A DNA stretch of 64,000 bases from contig NZ_CP021405.1 of the NCBI RefSeq assembly GCF_002504165.1, positions 1 to 64,000 on the forward strand, in the 5' to 3' direction. Below are positions 34,654 through 43,716 of the stretch, piece after piece (position 1 is the stretch's first letter; every line of letters starts with the position of its first letter). Position numbers and translations under genes: made by a program. Below the pieces are notes generated by a model that saw only the letters and a program-made list of their open reading frames with translations, was not told the DNA's origin and made no database searches. Source of the DNA: Pacificitalea manganoxidans (GTDB taxonomy: Bacteria > Pseudomonadota > Alphaproteobacteria > Rhodobacterales > Rhodobacteraceae).

Positions 34654-34887
34654 CGCAGCGCCGGAAATGTGGCCGCATCTGCGGTCTCGCCTGCCGTGAT
34701 CTGGTGCTGTCGCGTCATCGCCTGCTCTCCCCCCCCGGTCTGGCGCGGTGCTGCTCCGCGCCAAGGGTTAAGCGTGGCGTGTGCCGGTGGCAACCATTGC
34801 GGGCGCGCCCATGCGCGGCTTTGCAATCCCGGCTCGCCACGGCTAGGAAGACACCGCCCCTTTCGGCACCAGATGCGAGGTAGTTCA

Positions 34888-36234
34888 ATGCAATGGCAGG
34901 CGCTTCTTGATGCCGGGCGGCTCGGCGATGCGGGCTATGTGGAGGGGCGCAGCCGGTCGATCTTTGTGCAGGATCACGACCGGATCGTGTTTTCCGCCCC
35001 GTTCCGACGGCTGGCCAACAAAACGCAGGTGCATCCGCTCTACGATCACGACCATATCCACCACCGGCTGATCCATTCGGTCGAGGTGGCAAGCGTCGGG
35101 CGCTCGCTGGCGATGCGCATCGGCCAATGGCTGATCGACCGGGGTGAGATCGCGGCGGGCGAGGAACACAGCCTTGCCAATGTGGTGCAGGCCGCCTGCG
35201 CCGCCCATGACATCGGCAATCCGCCCTTCGGGCATTCGGGGGAGGCCGCAATCGGCGGTTGGTTCGCGGAGCAGTTCGCGCAGGGCGGCGGTCTGATCGG
35301 CGATCTCGACCCCGCGCTACGGCCCGAATTCACAGCGTTCGAGGGCAACGCGCAGGGCTTTCGCATCCTGACCCGGCTTGAGATGTATCGCAACGCGGGC
35401 GGCATGCGCCTGTCGCACGCGGTGCTGGGCGCGTTCATGAAATACCCGGTCACCGCCGCCGCGCGGCTGGCCCTGCCGGAAACCGAGCGCAAAGCCTATG
35501 CGGGGCTAAAGAAATTCGGCCTCTTCGCATCCGAAGAGGCGCTGTTTGCCCGCGTGGCCGATGCCACCGGCCTGCCCGCCTGCGGCGATGCGCGTCGCGG
35601 CCGCTGGTGGCGGCGGCATCCGCTGGTGCTGGTGGTCGAGGCGGCAGACGACATTTGCTACAATATCGTCGATCTCGAAGACGCCTTTACCACCGGCGAT
35701 CTGCCCTATGACGTGGTGCGCGAGGCGCTCGATGAATTGGCCGGTCGGCCCAATCGCGATGTCGCGGGCCTGACGCGGGTGGAGCATATCGCCCTGCTCC
35801 GCGCGCTGGCCATTGGCGCGGCGATCAACGCCTGCGTCGATGCGTTCGAGGCGCATTACGACGCGATCATGGCGGGCAGTTTCACCGGCTCGCTCATCGG
35901 TGCCTCGGCCCGGTCGGGGGAGTTCACGGGGATTGAGAACCTCGCGCGGGAGCGGATTTTCACCGCGCGCCGCAAGACGGAGCTGGAGGTTTCGGGGCGG
36001 CAGGTGATCCGCAATGTGCTGGACGGGGCGCTGCCGGTATACGAGGAACTGGCGCGGCATGGCTGGCAACCCGGCGCGCTGTCGGACCCGTCCGAGCAGA
36101 TCGCGCGCGCGCTGTCGCTCGACCTGCGTGGTGTGACGGATGCGGCGGGCGCGCTGCACGCGATGGCGGATTTCGTGTCTGGCATGACCGATCGCTACGC
36201 GCTGTCGGTGTCGCGGATGCTGTCGGGGACATAG
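34888..36234 (+). CDS. dgt: dGTP triphosphohydrolase-like HD protein
   Basis: A 448-residue HD-domain enzyme splitting dNTPs, typically dGTP, into the nucleoside and triphosphate. The motifs are FRRLANKTQV, HHRLIHSVEV (metal His), AAHDIGNPPFGHSGE (HD pair) and EAADDICYNIVDLEDA. ATG 34888 is preceded by GCGAGGT. It stands alone between the TRAP operon and the convergent glucan-synthase operon. This is a housekeeping gene not obviously related to its neighbours. Confidence 0.92.
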   Translation: MQWQALLDAGRLGDAGYVEGRSRSIFVQDHDRIVFSAPFRRLANKTQVHPLYDHDHIHHRLIHSVEVASVGRSLAMRIGQWLIDRGEIAAGEEHSLANVVQAACAAHDIGNPPFGHSGEAAIGGWFAEQFAQGGGLIGDLDPALRPEFTAFEGNAQGFRILTRLEMYRNAGGMRLSHAVLGAFMKYPVTAAARLALPETERKAYAGLKKFGLFASEEALFARVADATGLPACGDARRGRWWRRHPLVLVVEAADDICYNIVDLEDAFTTGDLPYDVVREALDELAGRPNRDVAGLTRVEHIALLRALAIGAAINACVDAFEAHYDAIMAGSFTGSLIGASARSGEFTGIENLARERIFTARRKTELEVSGRQVIRNVLDGALPVYEELARHGWQPGALSDPSEQIARALSLDLRGVTDAAGALHAMADFVSGMTDRYALSVSRMLSGT

Positions 36235-36273
36235 GCCGCTGGGGCCCCGCACCCGCGCCACCGGGCCTGTCGT

Positions 36274-38283
36274 TCACCTCGGTTTCTTGGCCGGGGCGAT
36301 CATCGACAGGCGGCGGAGGAAATCGCGGATCAGGTTCACCGGGCTGACCTCGCCCACGCCGGGCACGTTGTCTTCGGCATGGAACTTGACCAGCAGCGCC
36401 TCGCGCTCCGCATCGCCGGGCAGCAACTGAAGCCGCGCGATGTCGCGATCCACCGCGATCACATAGGCCTCGACCGGGCCGACATTGGGGATTTCGACCA
36501 CCCCGCGATCACCGATGGATAGTTTCTGGCCACGGACCTTGACCGTGTCGCGGGTCAGCGAGGTGATCCAGATATGCCGGTCGCCGCCGCCTCCGGCCAG
36601 ATGCATCAGCGCCAGTTCAGGCTCATCCGCGATATGCTGCTCGCGGCGCGGCAGCTCGACACAGGCCAACATCGTCACCGCCAGAACCAGCAGGTTGTAG
36701 ACCGTCCAGAACAGCACCACCGCCTTGCCATCCCCGGCGTCGTAGAATGCGAATCTGTCGCTGAAAATGCCGATCACCAGACCCAGCACCGTCAGCGCGA
36801 ACAGGATCAGAAACGGGCGCATCATGGTCCATTGGATCACGATTTTGCTGCGGTCGCCGCCCTTGGCCGTAACCGAAAACGGATGCCCATGCGGCTTGAG
36901 CAGCCCGGTAAACGCCGCGCGGGTGATGGGCAGGGCACCGACCGTCTGGCTGACGTCGTGAAAGACGGGCACCAGCAGCCCCTTTGACAGCAGGTTCTGG
37001 GTGGAGATCGTCCAGAAGTAATAGACCGCGAAGTAGCTGATGACGTCCGGCACGGCGGCATTGACCACCGTAATATTCGCAAACCAGTAGAGCAGCGGAA
37101 AGGTCAGCGCGGCGAGGCGAAACACAAAGGACGACGACCAGTAAAGCACGGAGTCGATCACGCTCCAGCGGTCCCGCAGGCGCAGGCCATTGCGCCCGAA
37201 CGGCCCCAGACGGGAACGGGCGATTTGCATCAGCCCCAGACACCAGCGCGCGCGCTGGGTGACATATTCCTTCAGCCCTTCGGGGGCGAGCCCTTCGGTC
37301 AGCGCTTCGTTCAGGTAGACGGTTGTCCAGCCCCGTTCCTGCAACGCCATCGTCAGCATGAAATCTTCGGTCACGCTTTCGGTCGGAAACCCGCCGAGTT
37401 CCTGCAACGCCGACCACCGCGCCACCGACGACGTGCCACAGCATATCGCCAGCCCCCACGCATCCCGGCTGGCCTGCATGTGATCGAAGAAGAACCGCTG
37501 CTCATCCGGGTAGGAGCGGCTGAGCCCCAGATTATGCTGGATGGGATCGGGATTGAAGAAATGCTGCGGCGTTTGCACCAGCCCGACGCGCGGGTCATGG
37601 AACAGCGCCAGCGACCGCGACAGAAACCCGCGATGCGGCACGAAATCGGCGTCCAGCACCGCGATGAATTCGGGGCTTACCGGGTCTTCGGCCAGCCGTT
37701 GCAGCGCGTGGTTGATATTGCCTGCTTTCGACCCTTTGTTATCAGGGCGGATCATGTAGCGGACGCTTTGCTCCGCGCAGTAATCGCGCAGCCAGTCCCG
37801 GCGGCCATCGTCCAGAACGATCACTTCTTTATTGGCGTAGCGCAGGGTCCGGGCCCCGACGATGGTGCGCTCCAGAACCTCGATGTCCTCGTTATAGGTC
37901 GCGATCAGGATTGCGACGCGGGGATCGGGCGTGCCGGGGCGTGCGCGCACCCACCAGCGCAGATTGGCGTCGGCCTCGTCGCTGCGCGAAATGAAGCGTG
38001 ACATCAGGACGAACGCGCTGATCGAGCCGAGCAACGCGACCATCTCGATGATCAACAACGAGCCGGAGGCGAGGAAATCGATGGTGAACCCCGGCGGTGC
38101 CAGGGTCTCGGTCGCGCGCCACCACGCATACCGCAGTCCCAGCAGCCCCGCGATCGCGAACAATCCGGCGCGGTGCCAGCTTTTCTGTGGGTCGACGAAA
38201 TAGGGCAGCACCATCATGGCGCCGAACACCAGCAACAGCTGCACGAGGCTCGATTCGAATTCCGTCAGATGAAGAAGCAGCAT
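36274..38283 (-). CDS. bgsA: GT2 beta-glucan synthase, BgsA-like (mixed-linkage glucan synthase type)
   Basis: A 669-residue membrane glycosyltransferase of the cellulose-synthase superfamily. It has N-terminal membrane segments (about residues 13-29, 40-53, 72-95) and the catalytic motifs DDG (158-160), DAD (211-213), TED (305-307) and QRARW (343-347). At least four more membrane segments and a ~120-residue soluble C-terminal domain follow. That domain lacks the PilZ motifs (RxxxR, DxSxxG) of BcsA. No BcsB gene is adjacent; the upstream partner is a HlyD-type fusion protein. This matches the bgsBA operon of Sinorhizobium meliloti (c-di-GMP-activated mixed-linkage glucan) better than bcsAB. 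ATG 38283 follows the upstream stop by 1 base. Confidence 0.82.
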   Translation of the reverse strand: MLLLHLTEFESSLVQLLLVFGAMMVLPYFVDPQKSWHRAGLFAIAGLLGLRYAWWRATETLAPPGFTIDFLASGSLLIIEMVALLGSISAFVLMSRFISRSDEADANLRWWVRARPGTPDPRVAILIATYNEDIEVLERTIVGARTLRYANKEVIVLDDGRRDWLRDYCAEQSVRYMIRPDNKGSKAGNINHALQRLAEDPVSPEFIAVLDADFVPHRGFLSRSLALFHDPRVGLVQTPQHFFNPDPIQHNLGLSRSYPDEQRFFFDHMQASRDAWGLAICCGTSSVARWSALQELGGFPTESVTEDFMLTMALQERGWTTVYLNEALTEGLAPEGLKEYVTQRARWCLGLMQIARSRLGPFGRNGLRLRDRWSVIDSVLYWSSSFVFRLAALTFPLLYWFANITVVNAAVPDVISYFAVYYFWTISTQNLLSKGLLVPVFHDVSQTVGALPITRAAFTGLLKPHGHPFSVTAKGGDRSKIVIQWTMMRPFLILFALTVLGLVIGIFSDRFAFYDAGDGKAVVLFWTVYNLLVLAVTMLACVELPRREQHIADEPELALMHLAGGGGDRHIWITSLTRDTVKVRGQKLSIGDRGVVEIPNVGPVEAYVIAVDRDIARLQLLPGDAEREALLVKFHAEDNVPGVGEVSPVNLIRDFLRRLSMIAPAKKPR

Positions 38284-38284
38284 G

Positions 38285-39502
38285 TCAGCGCCACAGCCCG
38301 CGCAGCCAGTCGAGCGGCCGCGCCTCGAAGAACGCGCGCCCGGTGCGACCGATGGCACAGCCCAGTTCCGGATCATCGCGCAGGGTCGGGATCAGCAGCG
38401 TCACGTCATAGCGTTCCAGATGCTTGGCGCTCGGCGCGATGGCGAGGTTGCGATACACCGTTTCCGCCCCTGCCCCGGCCAGCCGTGACACCGTGCCCTG
38501 AAACACCTCATCGGAGCCAGAGGGCCGGTAGCTGGCAGGCGCGCCGATGCTAAGCCGGTTATAGGTGCTTTCCGTCACCGACAGCGACACCATGGCGGAG
38601 GAACAATCGACCAGCGTGATCAGCGGATCGCCGCGCTGGACGTTTTCGCCCGGCGCTGCGCGCAATTCCCACACAACGCCCATGACCGGGCTCGACACCG
38701 CCGTGCCGCTCAGCCGGTTGACGCGGATGCGCTCCTGCTCGACCCGCACGGTATAGGCATGCAGGCGGCTTTCTGCGGCGGCAAGGTCGGTTTCCAGATC
38801 GGCGGCGACGCTTTGCAATTCCGCCAGCCGCTGCCCGGCATTGGGCGCATCGTTATAGCCATCGCCCAGAAACACCCCGTTGCGGGCGGTGGCGAGCGCA
38901 TTTTCCACCAGCTTCACCCGCTCTTCCGCATGATCGAGCGCCAGAGCGTAGGTCACCGGCTCGGCTGGCAGCGCGTCGGAGCGGTCGTCGAGCACGCGGT
39001 TCAGTTGCAGATCGGTCAGCGCGGGATCGGCCTGCGCATCGCCGGTGTCGGGCACCACCGCATCGGGGGCCAGATCCATATCCCGCAGCAGCGCGAGCCG
39101 CGATTGCGCATGGTCCAGCCGGATCTCCAATTCCGCCACGCGTCGCTCGCGGAAGGTCTCGGCCCGCGCGCGAAGGCCGTCCATCACGTCGGCATTGGCG
39201 GTGATCGCGCGTTCCAGCCGCGCAACCTCGGCCCGGGCAAGGCTTTGCTCCATGATAAGATCGTTGCGGCGGATGTTGTCGGCAAGCGGATCGCTGATCG
39301 CGCCCAGCCGTTCGCCCTCGTCGACCCGAGAGCCCAACACGACCGCAGGCAAATCGACATCCCCCGCCACGGGCGCCCGGACCGTGGTCAGCCGCGCATT
39401 GACGAAAGCGTTGGCACTGGCCGATGACAGCTGTTCGCCGATGATGACCCACAAAGCGAAGACAAACAAAGCCAGGCCGAGTCCGAGACGGATAAAACGC
39501 AT
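38285..39502 (-). CDS. bgsB: HlyD-type membrane fusion protein, BgsB-like
   Basis: 405 residues: one N-terminal membrane segment (about residues 5-22), a split biotinyl/lipoyl-like part (VRAPVAGDVDLP and SSPVMGVVWELRAAPGENV), a coiled-coil hairpin (about 85-240) and a C-terminal beta domain. ATG 39502 is preceded by GGGGGC. With no ABC exporter next to it and the glucan synthase directly downstream, it most likely links the synthase to the cell envelope, as proposed for BgsB. Confidence 0.82.
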   Translation of the reverse strand: MRFIRLGLGLALFVFALWVIIGEQLSSASANAFVNARLTTVRAPVAGDVDLPAVVLGSRVDEGERLGAISDPLADNIRRNDLIMEQSLARAEVARLERAITANADVMDGLRARAETFRERRVAELEIRLDHAQSRLALLRDMDLAPDAVVPDTGDAQADPALTDLQLNRVLDDRSDALPAEPVTYALALDHAEERVKLVENALATARNGVFLGDGYNDAPNAGQRLAELQSVAADLETDLAAAESRLHAYTVRVEQERIRVNRLSGTAVSSPVMGVVWELRAAPGENVQRGDPLITLVDCSSAMVSLSVTESTYNRLSIGAPASYRPSGSDEVFQGTVSRLAGAGAETVYRNLAIAPSAKHLERYDVTLLIPTLRDDPELGCAIGRTGRAFFEARPLDWLRGLWR

Positions 39503-39578
39503 GTTGCCCCCAACATTGATGGTTTTGTTCGTGCTATAGGGACAATGCGGCGAAAATTTGATTTTTATCCGGTGAGAC

Positions 39579-40643
39579 TCAGCCGGTTTCGCGCGCGGCC
39601 ACCGTGGCCAGCAGATCGAGCGTTGCCGGATAGTACGGCTGCCCGTCGCCGCCTGCGCCGTCCCTGAGCGGCCCCAGTGCCGCGCGCTGTGGCCCGTCCA
39701 GCAGCGGCAGCCACAGCGCCCGGTAGCCCGCGTAGTCGCTGGTTTCCGACAGACGACCCGCCTCATCCAGCCGCACGGGAACATGGCCCGCAGGCAGATC
39801 GCCCGCCACCTGCGCGAAAAGCGCGCGCGCCCGCGCCACCGCTGGATGCCCGCCCCGCCCGGACCACAGCAGATAAAGCGGGATGCGCAGCGCGTCATAG
39901 CCCAGATGCCAATGATAGCCCGGTGCAGGCCCGGCCCCGGTGACGGTGACGCGGGTCCAGTCCGGCAAACGCCCCTGCCCCGCCAATTCCGCCAACAGGG
40001 ATTCGCCGTGATCCGCGGCGCGGATCAGCACCGGCAGCCCTGCGGCCTCGCCCAGTTCACGCAGCGCGCGGCTCAGGTAATAGGACGGGTTGACCAGCAC
40101 GCCCTCCTCGGGCGGGGCCAGCCCCTCGGGCGCGGCGCGCGGCATCAGCAGCGGCTCCGCCGGCGCGCGGGGATCGCCGGTCAGGGCATGGATCGACAGA
40201 TCGCGGGCGATCCGCACCGCTGCCTCCCGGTGCCAGCCCCGCCCCGAATCCCGCGCCGCGCGCAGCAGGGCCCAGCCCCGGATCAGATCACCATCGGTGG
40301 CGGTGCGGGCATCGGGCACGGCTGGCTGTGCCTGCGGTTGCCAGCGCCAGCCCATCAGGCTGTTGCCGCGCACCAGCAGGTGGTCGCGGGTCCAGGCCTC
40401 GATCCGCTCGAACGCTTCGTGATCGCCCTGTGCCTGCGCCAGCAGCAGCCCATAGGCCTGCCCTTCGCTATGGCTGGCCTCGCCCTGCAACGCATCGACC
40501 ACCCGGCCTTCGGGGCGCAGAAACCGGGCTTTCCATCGCTGCCAATCGGGGGCGTCGGGGCGCGCGGCGCGCAACGTCAGGGGCGTCAGCCCCGCCACCC
40601 CCGCCATCACCGCGCCGCTCAGCATCCGCCGCCGTCCGATCAT
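39579..40643 (-). CDS. Glycoside hydrolase family 8 (BcsZ-like endoglucanase)
   Basis: A 354-residue exported glucanase. The N terminus IGRRRMLSGAVMAG looks like a Tat signal. The catalytic signature HSEGQAYGLLLA places the general acid at Glu60, and TATDGDLIRGWALL carries the second acidic residues (Asp117/Asp119). GGAGGCAGA lies just before ATG 40643. It is the first gene of the operon with the glucan synthase and probably trims or releases the beta-glucan. GH8 includes cellulases and lichenases, so action on mixed-linkage glucan is plausible. Confidence 0.88.
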   Translation of the reverse strand: MIGRRRMLSGAVMAGVAGLTPLTLRAARPDAPDWQRWKARFLRPEGRVVDALQGEASHSEGQAYGLLLAQAQGDHEAFERIEAWTRDHLLVRGNSLMGWRWQPQAQPAVPDARTATDGDLIRGWALLRAARDSGRGWHREAAVRIARDLSIHALTGDPRAPAEPLLMPRAAPEGLAPPEEGVLVNPSYYLSRALRELGEAAGLPVLIRAADHGESLLAELAGQGRLPDWTRVTVTGAGPAPGYHWHLGYDALRIPLYLLWSGRGGHPAVARARALFAQVAGDLPAGHVPVRLDEAGRLSETSDYAGYRALWLPLLDGPQRAALGPLRDGAGGDGQPYYPATLDLLATVAARETG

Positions 40644-40815
40644 TCTGCCTCCGGTATCCGTGGTGCGGGGCCATGTCCCGCCGCGCGCCGATCTGCGCCG
40701 CGCTGTCACCATGCCGCGCCCCGCGCCTGGTGCAAAGCGGCGATCGTCGCAGGCTCTGGCCCCGGCGGGGCATTGCCGTTACGCAGACGCCGATCTGATC
40801 AAAGGAGCCCGCGCC

Positions 40816-41718
40816 ATGTCCTCCCCCACTGCCAGTGTCGTCTGCGCCGGATTGGCCACTGTCGATATGCTGATGCATGTTCCCGACCCCATCATCGCCG
40901 GGGCGAAGCACCGCGCCCGCGACAGCGCCATCACCACCGGCGGCAGCGCGGCCAACGCCGCCGCCGCCGTGGCGCGGCTTGGCGGGCATGCATTGATCGC
41001 CGCCGTGATTGGGGATGACATGTTCGGGGATCTGCTCCGCGCCGACGTGGCCGCGATGGGGGCGGATGAGGCGCTGCTACAGGTGCGGCCCGGCCTGCCC
41101 ACGCCGCGCTCGGCGGTGCTGATCGATGCGGCGGGGGAGCGCACCATCGTCAATCACCGAGCGGCTGATTTGCACAGGGGCGGGCTGCTGCTGGCCGATC
41201 CGTTCCCCTATCGCGCCGCGCTGTGCGACACGCGCTGGCCCGAAGGCGCGGCGGATCTGATGCGCGCGGCGCGCGCGGCCGGCGTGCCCGCCGTGATCGA
41301 TGCCGAGGCCCCGGTGCGCCACGCCGAAACGGCCCTGCGGCTTGCTACCCATGTCGCGTTCTCGGAACAGGGGCTGGAGGATTTCGCCGGCGGGGTCGAT
41401 GCAGCGGCGCTTGCGCGTGCGCAGGCCGAGCTGGGCGTATGGGTCTGCGTCACCCGGGGCGGGGCGCCGGTGCTGGTGCATGACGGCGCGGCGGTGTCCG
41501 AGATCGCGACCTTCCCCATCACCCCGGTCGATACGCTGGGCGCGGGCGATGTCTGGCACGGGGCCTTTGCGCTGGCCTTGGCCGAAGGCCGCGCGGAGCG
41601 TGAGGCCGTGCGCCGTGCCAATGCCGCCGCCGCGCTGAAAGCCGCCGCGCATGGCGGACGCCGGGCAATTCCGGATCTGCCGACGCTGGAGGCGTTTCTG
41701 GCGCAGCACCCGATCTGA
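40816..41718 (+). CDS. PfkB-family carbohydrate kinase
   Basis: A 300-residue ribokinase-like kinase. It has GGSAANAAAAVARLGG near residue 43 and the C-terminal DTLGAGDVWHGAF anion-hole signature with the catalytic Asp. AAAGGAG precedes ATG 40816. It diverges from the GH8 gene (172-base gap) and converges with the GntR gene. It phosphorylates a sugar or sugar-like compound; which one is unknown. It may belong to either neighbouring region. Confidence 0.88.
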   Translation: MSSPTASVVCAGLATVDMLMHVPDPIIAGAKHRARDSAITTGGSAANAAAAVARLGGHALIAAVIGDDMFGDLLRADVAAMGADEALLQVRPGLPTPRSAVLIDAAGERTIVNHRAADLHRGGLLLADPFPYRAALCDTRWPEGAADLMRAARAAGVPAVIDAEAPVRHAETALRLATHVAFSEQGLEDFAGGVDAAALARAQAELGVWVCVTRGGAPVLVHDGAAVSEIATFPITPVDTLGAGDVWHGAFALALAEGRAEREAVRRANAAAALKAAAHGGRRAIPDLPTLEAFLAQHPI

Positions 41719-41729
41719 CCGGCGCGGTC

Positions 41730-41747
41730 AGTTGACAGCTGTCAACT
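41730..41747. promoter_or_regulatory. 18-bp perfect palindrome AGTTGACAGCTGTCAACT
   Basis: It lies between the convergent kinase and GntR genes and is followed by TTTT, so it could end the kinase transcript. It also contains the TGTCAAC half-site seen in four intergenic regions of the island to the right, so it may instead bind the same regulator. Confidence 0.5.
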
Positions 41748-41784
41748 TTTAAACGCGGGGAGGCCTGCGCCACCCGCGCGCGGG

Positions 41785-42483
41785 TCAGTCCTTGTCGGCC
41801 TGATCGTCCTCGGCGGCATCCAGCGCCGCCAGCATGCGCCGTTTGGCACGGTCCACATGATGCCAGCCCGCAAGATGGGCTGCATCGCCGTCGCCCCGGC
41901 CGAGCGCGGCGAGGATCTCCACATGTTCGGTGTTCGACACCGACAGCCCGCCCCCCTGGACAAGGCTTTTCGCGCGGAACAGGTGCAGCTTGCTGACCAG
42001 ACGCCGGTATTCGGCATGCATGGTCTCGTTCTGCGCGGCCTCCATGATGGTGGCGTGAAATTTCAGGTTCAGCGGATAATAGGCGTCGAAATCATTGGCA
42101 TCGGCGGCGACCTGCATCGCATCGACCTGCGCGGTGAGGTTCGCCAGCAGCTTTTCCGTCATGCGTTCACAGACGAGCCGGGCGGCAAGCCCGAACAGCG
42201 TGCCGCGCACCTCATAGATTTCGCGCGCTTCATCCTCGGTCAATTGCCGGACAAAGACGCCGCGATTCCGGATCACGGTAACAAAGCCCTTGGCCTCCAA
42301 CGAGCGCATCGCTTCGCGCAGCGGGCCGCGGCTTGTGCCGAACCGCGTGGCAAGCTGAATTTCGTTCAGCCGTTCGCCGGGGGCCAGTTCGCCATTCACG
42401 ATCAGGCGTTCAAGTTCGCGTTCCAGCGCACTGGTCAGAGACACCGTCTTGAGGATGGCGAGATCGCCGTTCTGGCTAGTCAT
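41785..42483 (-). CDS. GntR-family regulator (FCD type)
   Basis: 232 residues. The winged helix includes LNEIQLATRFGTSRGPLREAMRSLEAKGFV and NRGVFV. The FCD domain keeps NLKFHATI, TEHVEIL and GWHHVDRA as likely metal ligands. ATG 42483 has AGGAGC about 10 bases upstream; a longer frame to 42525 is possible. It is the only regulator within the MmgE/PrpD-Tct island and lies downstream of its first operon. It is therefore the best candidate to bind the repeated TTGTC-N7-GACAA sites. That link is inference. Confidence 0.88.
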   Translation of the reverse strand: MTSQNGDLAILKTVSLTSALERELERLIVNGELAPGERLNEIQLATRFGTSRGPLREAMRSLEAKGFVTVIRNRGVFVRQLTEDEAREIYEVRGTLFGLAARLVCERMTEKLLANLTAQVDAMQVAADANDFDAYYPLNLKFHATIMEAAQNETMHAEYRRLVSKLHLFRAKSLVQGGGLSVSNTEHVEILAALGRGDGDAAHLAGWHHVDRAKRRMLAALDAAEDDQADKD

Positions 42484-42627
42484 GCTGTTCACGCTCCTGG
42501 CTGCGGCCCACCCGCGAAAGTTCAACGGGTTTAACGGTGCGGCCCCCTGACAGCAAGGCTGCTGCCGCCCCGCCCGGCCCCGGCGCGGTCGGACGCCGGG
42601 GCTTCGGGGCGGGGTGGCAGGGCATGA

Positions 42628-43716
42628 TCACGCCGCGGCCGCGATGCCGCGCAGGATGCCCTCGACCATCGTAGCGGTATTACCGGTGCCGTTGATGTCG
42701 CCGGTGCGGCAGGCGGGATCGGCCAGCGCCGCGTCGATGCCCTGCCGCAGCAGATCCGCCGCCGCGACCGCCTGCGGCAGCTCATGCGCCCGGCCCAGAT
42801 GATCCAGCAGCATCCGGGTGCTTTCGATCATTGCGTAGGGGTTGGCGATGCCTTGCCCCGCGATGTCGGGGGCGGATCCATGCGTCGCCTGTGCCATCGC
42901 CTTGGCCCCGCGCCCGATGCACAGACCCGGCGCCATGCCCAGCCCGCCGACCATGCCTGCGGCCTCGTCGGTCAGGATATCGCCGAACATGTTGGTGGTG
43001 ACCACGGTGTCGAAGGCCCACGGATCGCGCAGCAGCCGCATGGCAAACGTGTCGACGATGCATTCATCGACCGTCACATCCGGGTAGTCGCGCGCCACCT
43101 CATAGGCGGTATCCACGAACATGCCGCAGCCCAGCTTGAACACGGTGTTCTTATGCACCAGCGTCAGACGCTTGTTCCGGCTGCGCGCCAGATCGAGCGC
43201 GGCGCGCACCACCTTGCGGCAGCCTTCGACCGTGATGACCCGGACCGAGATCGTCACATCCTCGGTCGGGCGGAATTCGCCCGAACCCGCGACCACGTTG
43301 CGGTCGGGCTGGAAGCCTTCGTTGTTCTCGCGCACGATCACCAGATCGATGTCGTCGAACAGGCAGCCGATATCGGGGTAGGAGCGGGTCGGGCGGACAT
43401 TGGCGAACAGGTCGAAGTGCTTGCGCAGGATCGGGTGCGGATTGATCGCCTCCGGCACCTTGGGATAATCGCGATGGCCGATCGGGCCCAAGATCCAACC
43501 ATCCAGCGCGTCGAGCGTGTCGAGCGTGCCGTTGGGCATGGTGTGGCCGTGGCTTTCCAGCGCGGCGGCCCCGATGGGCACCTGCGTCCAGTCGATCTGT
43601 AACCCGGCACGGTCGGCGGCGGCCTGCGCCACCTGCACCGAGGCGGGGACGATCTCGTGCCCGATATCGTCGCCGTTCAGCGCGCCGAGGCGCAGGGCAC
43701 GGGGTCCGGCGCTCAT
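42628..43716 (-). CDS. Isocitrate/isopropylmalate dehydrogenase-family protein
   Basis: A 362-residue beta-decarboxylating dehydrogenase. Family motifs are ILGPIGHRD, VRENNEGFQPDR, the Lys in LVHKNTVFK, TNMFGDILTDEAAGMVGGLGMAPG (metal Asp residues) and HGSAPDIAGQGIANP. It oxidises a 2-hydroxyacid with a 3-carboxyl group and releases CO2, as in isopropylmalate, isocitrate, tartrate or malate. ATG 43716 overlaps the stop of the upstream MmgE/PrpD gene by one base, a strong sign the two act in sequence. It is distinct from the second member at 58313-59386. Confidence 0.9.
   Translation of the reverse strand: MSAGPRALRLGALNGDDIGHEIVPASVQVAQAAADRAGLQIDWTQVPIGAAALESHGHTMPNGTLDTLDALDGWILGPIGHRDYPKVPEAINPHPILRKHFDLFANVRPTRSYPDIGCLFDDIDLVIVRENNEGFQPDRNVVAGSGEFRPTEDVTISVRVITVEGCRKVVRAALDLARSRNKRLTLVHKNTVFKLGCGMFVDTAYEVARDYPDVTVDECIVDTFAMRLLRDPWAFDTVVTTNMFGDILTDEAAGMVGGLGMAPGLCIGRGAKAMAQATHGSAPDIAGQGIANPYAMIESTRMLLDHLGRAHELPQAVAAADLLRQGIDAALADPACRTGDINGTGNTATMVEGILRGIAAAA

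Noticed and set aside
36274-38283. Cellulose synthase BcsA
   Set aside because: Catalytic motifs match, but PilZ motifs and a BcsB neighbour are missing and a HlyD-type partner is present; the BgsA type fits better.
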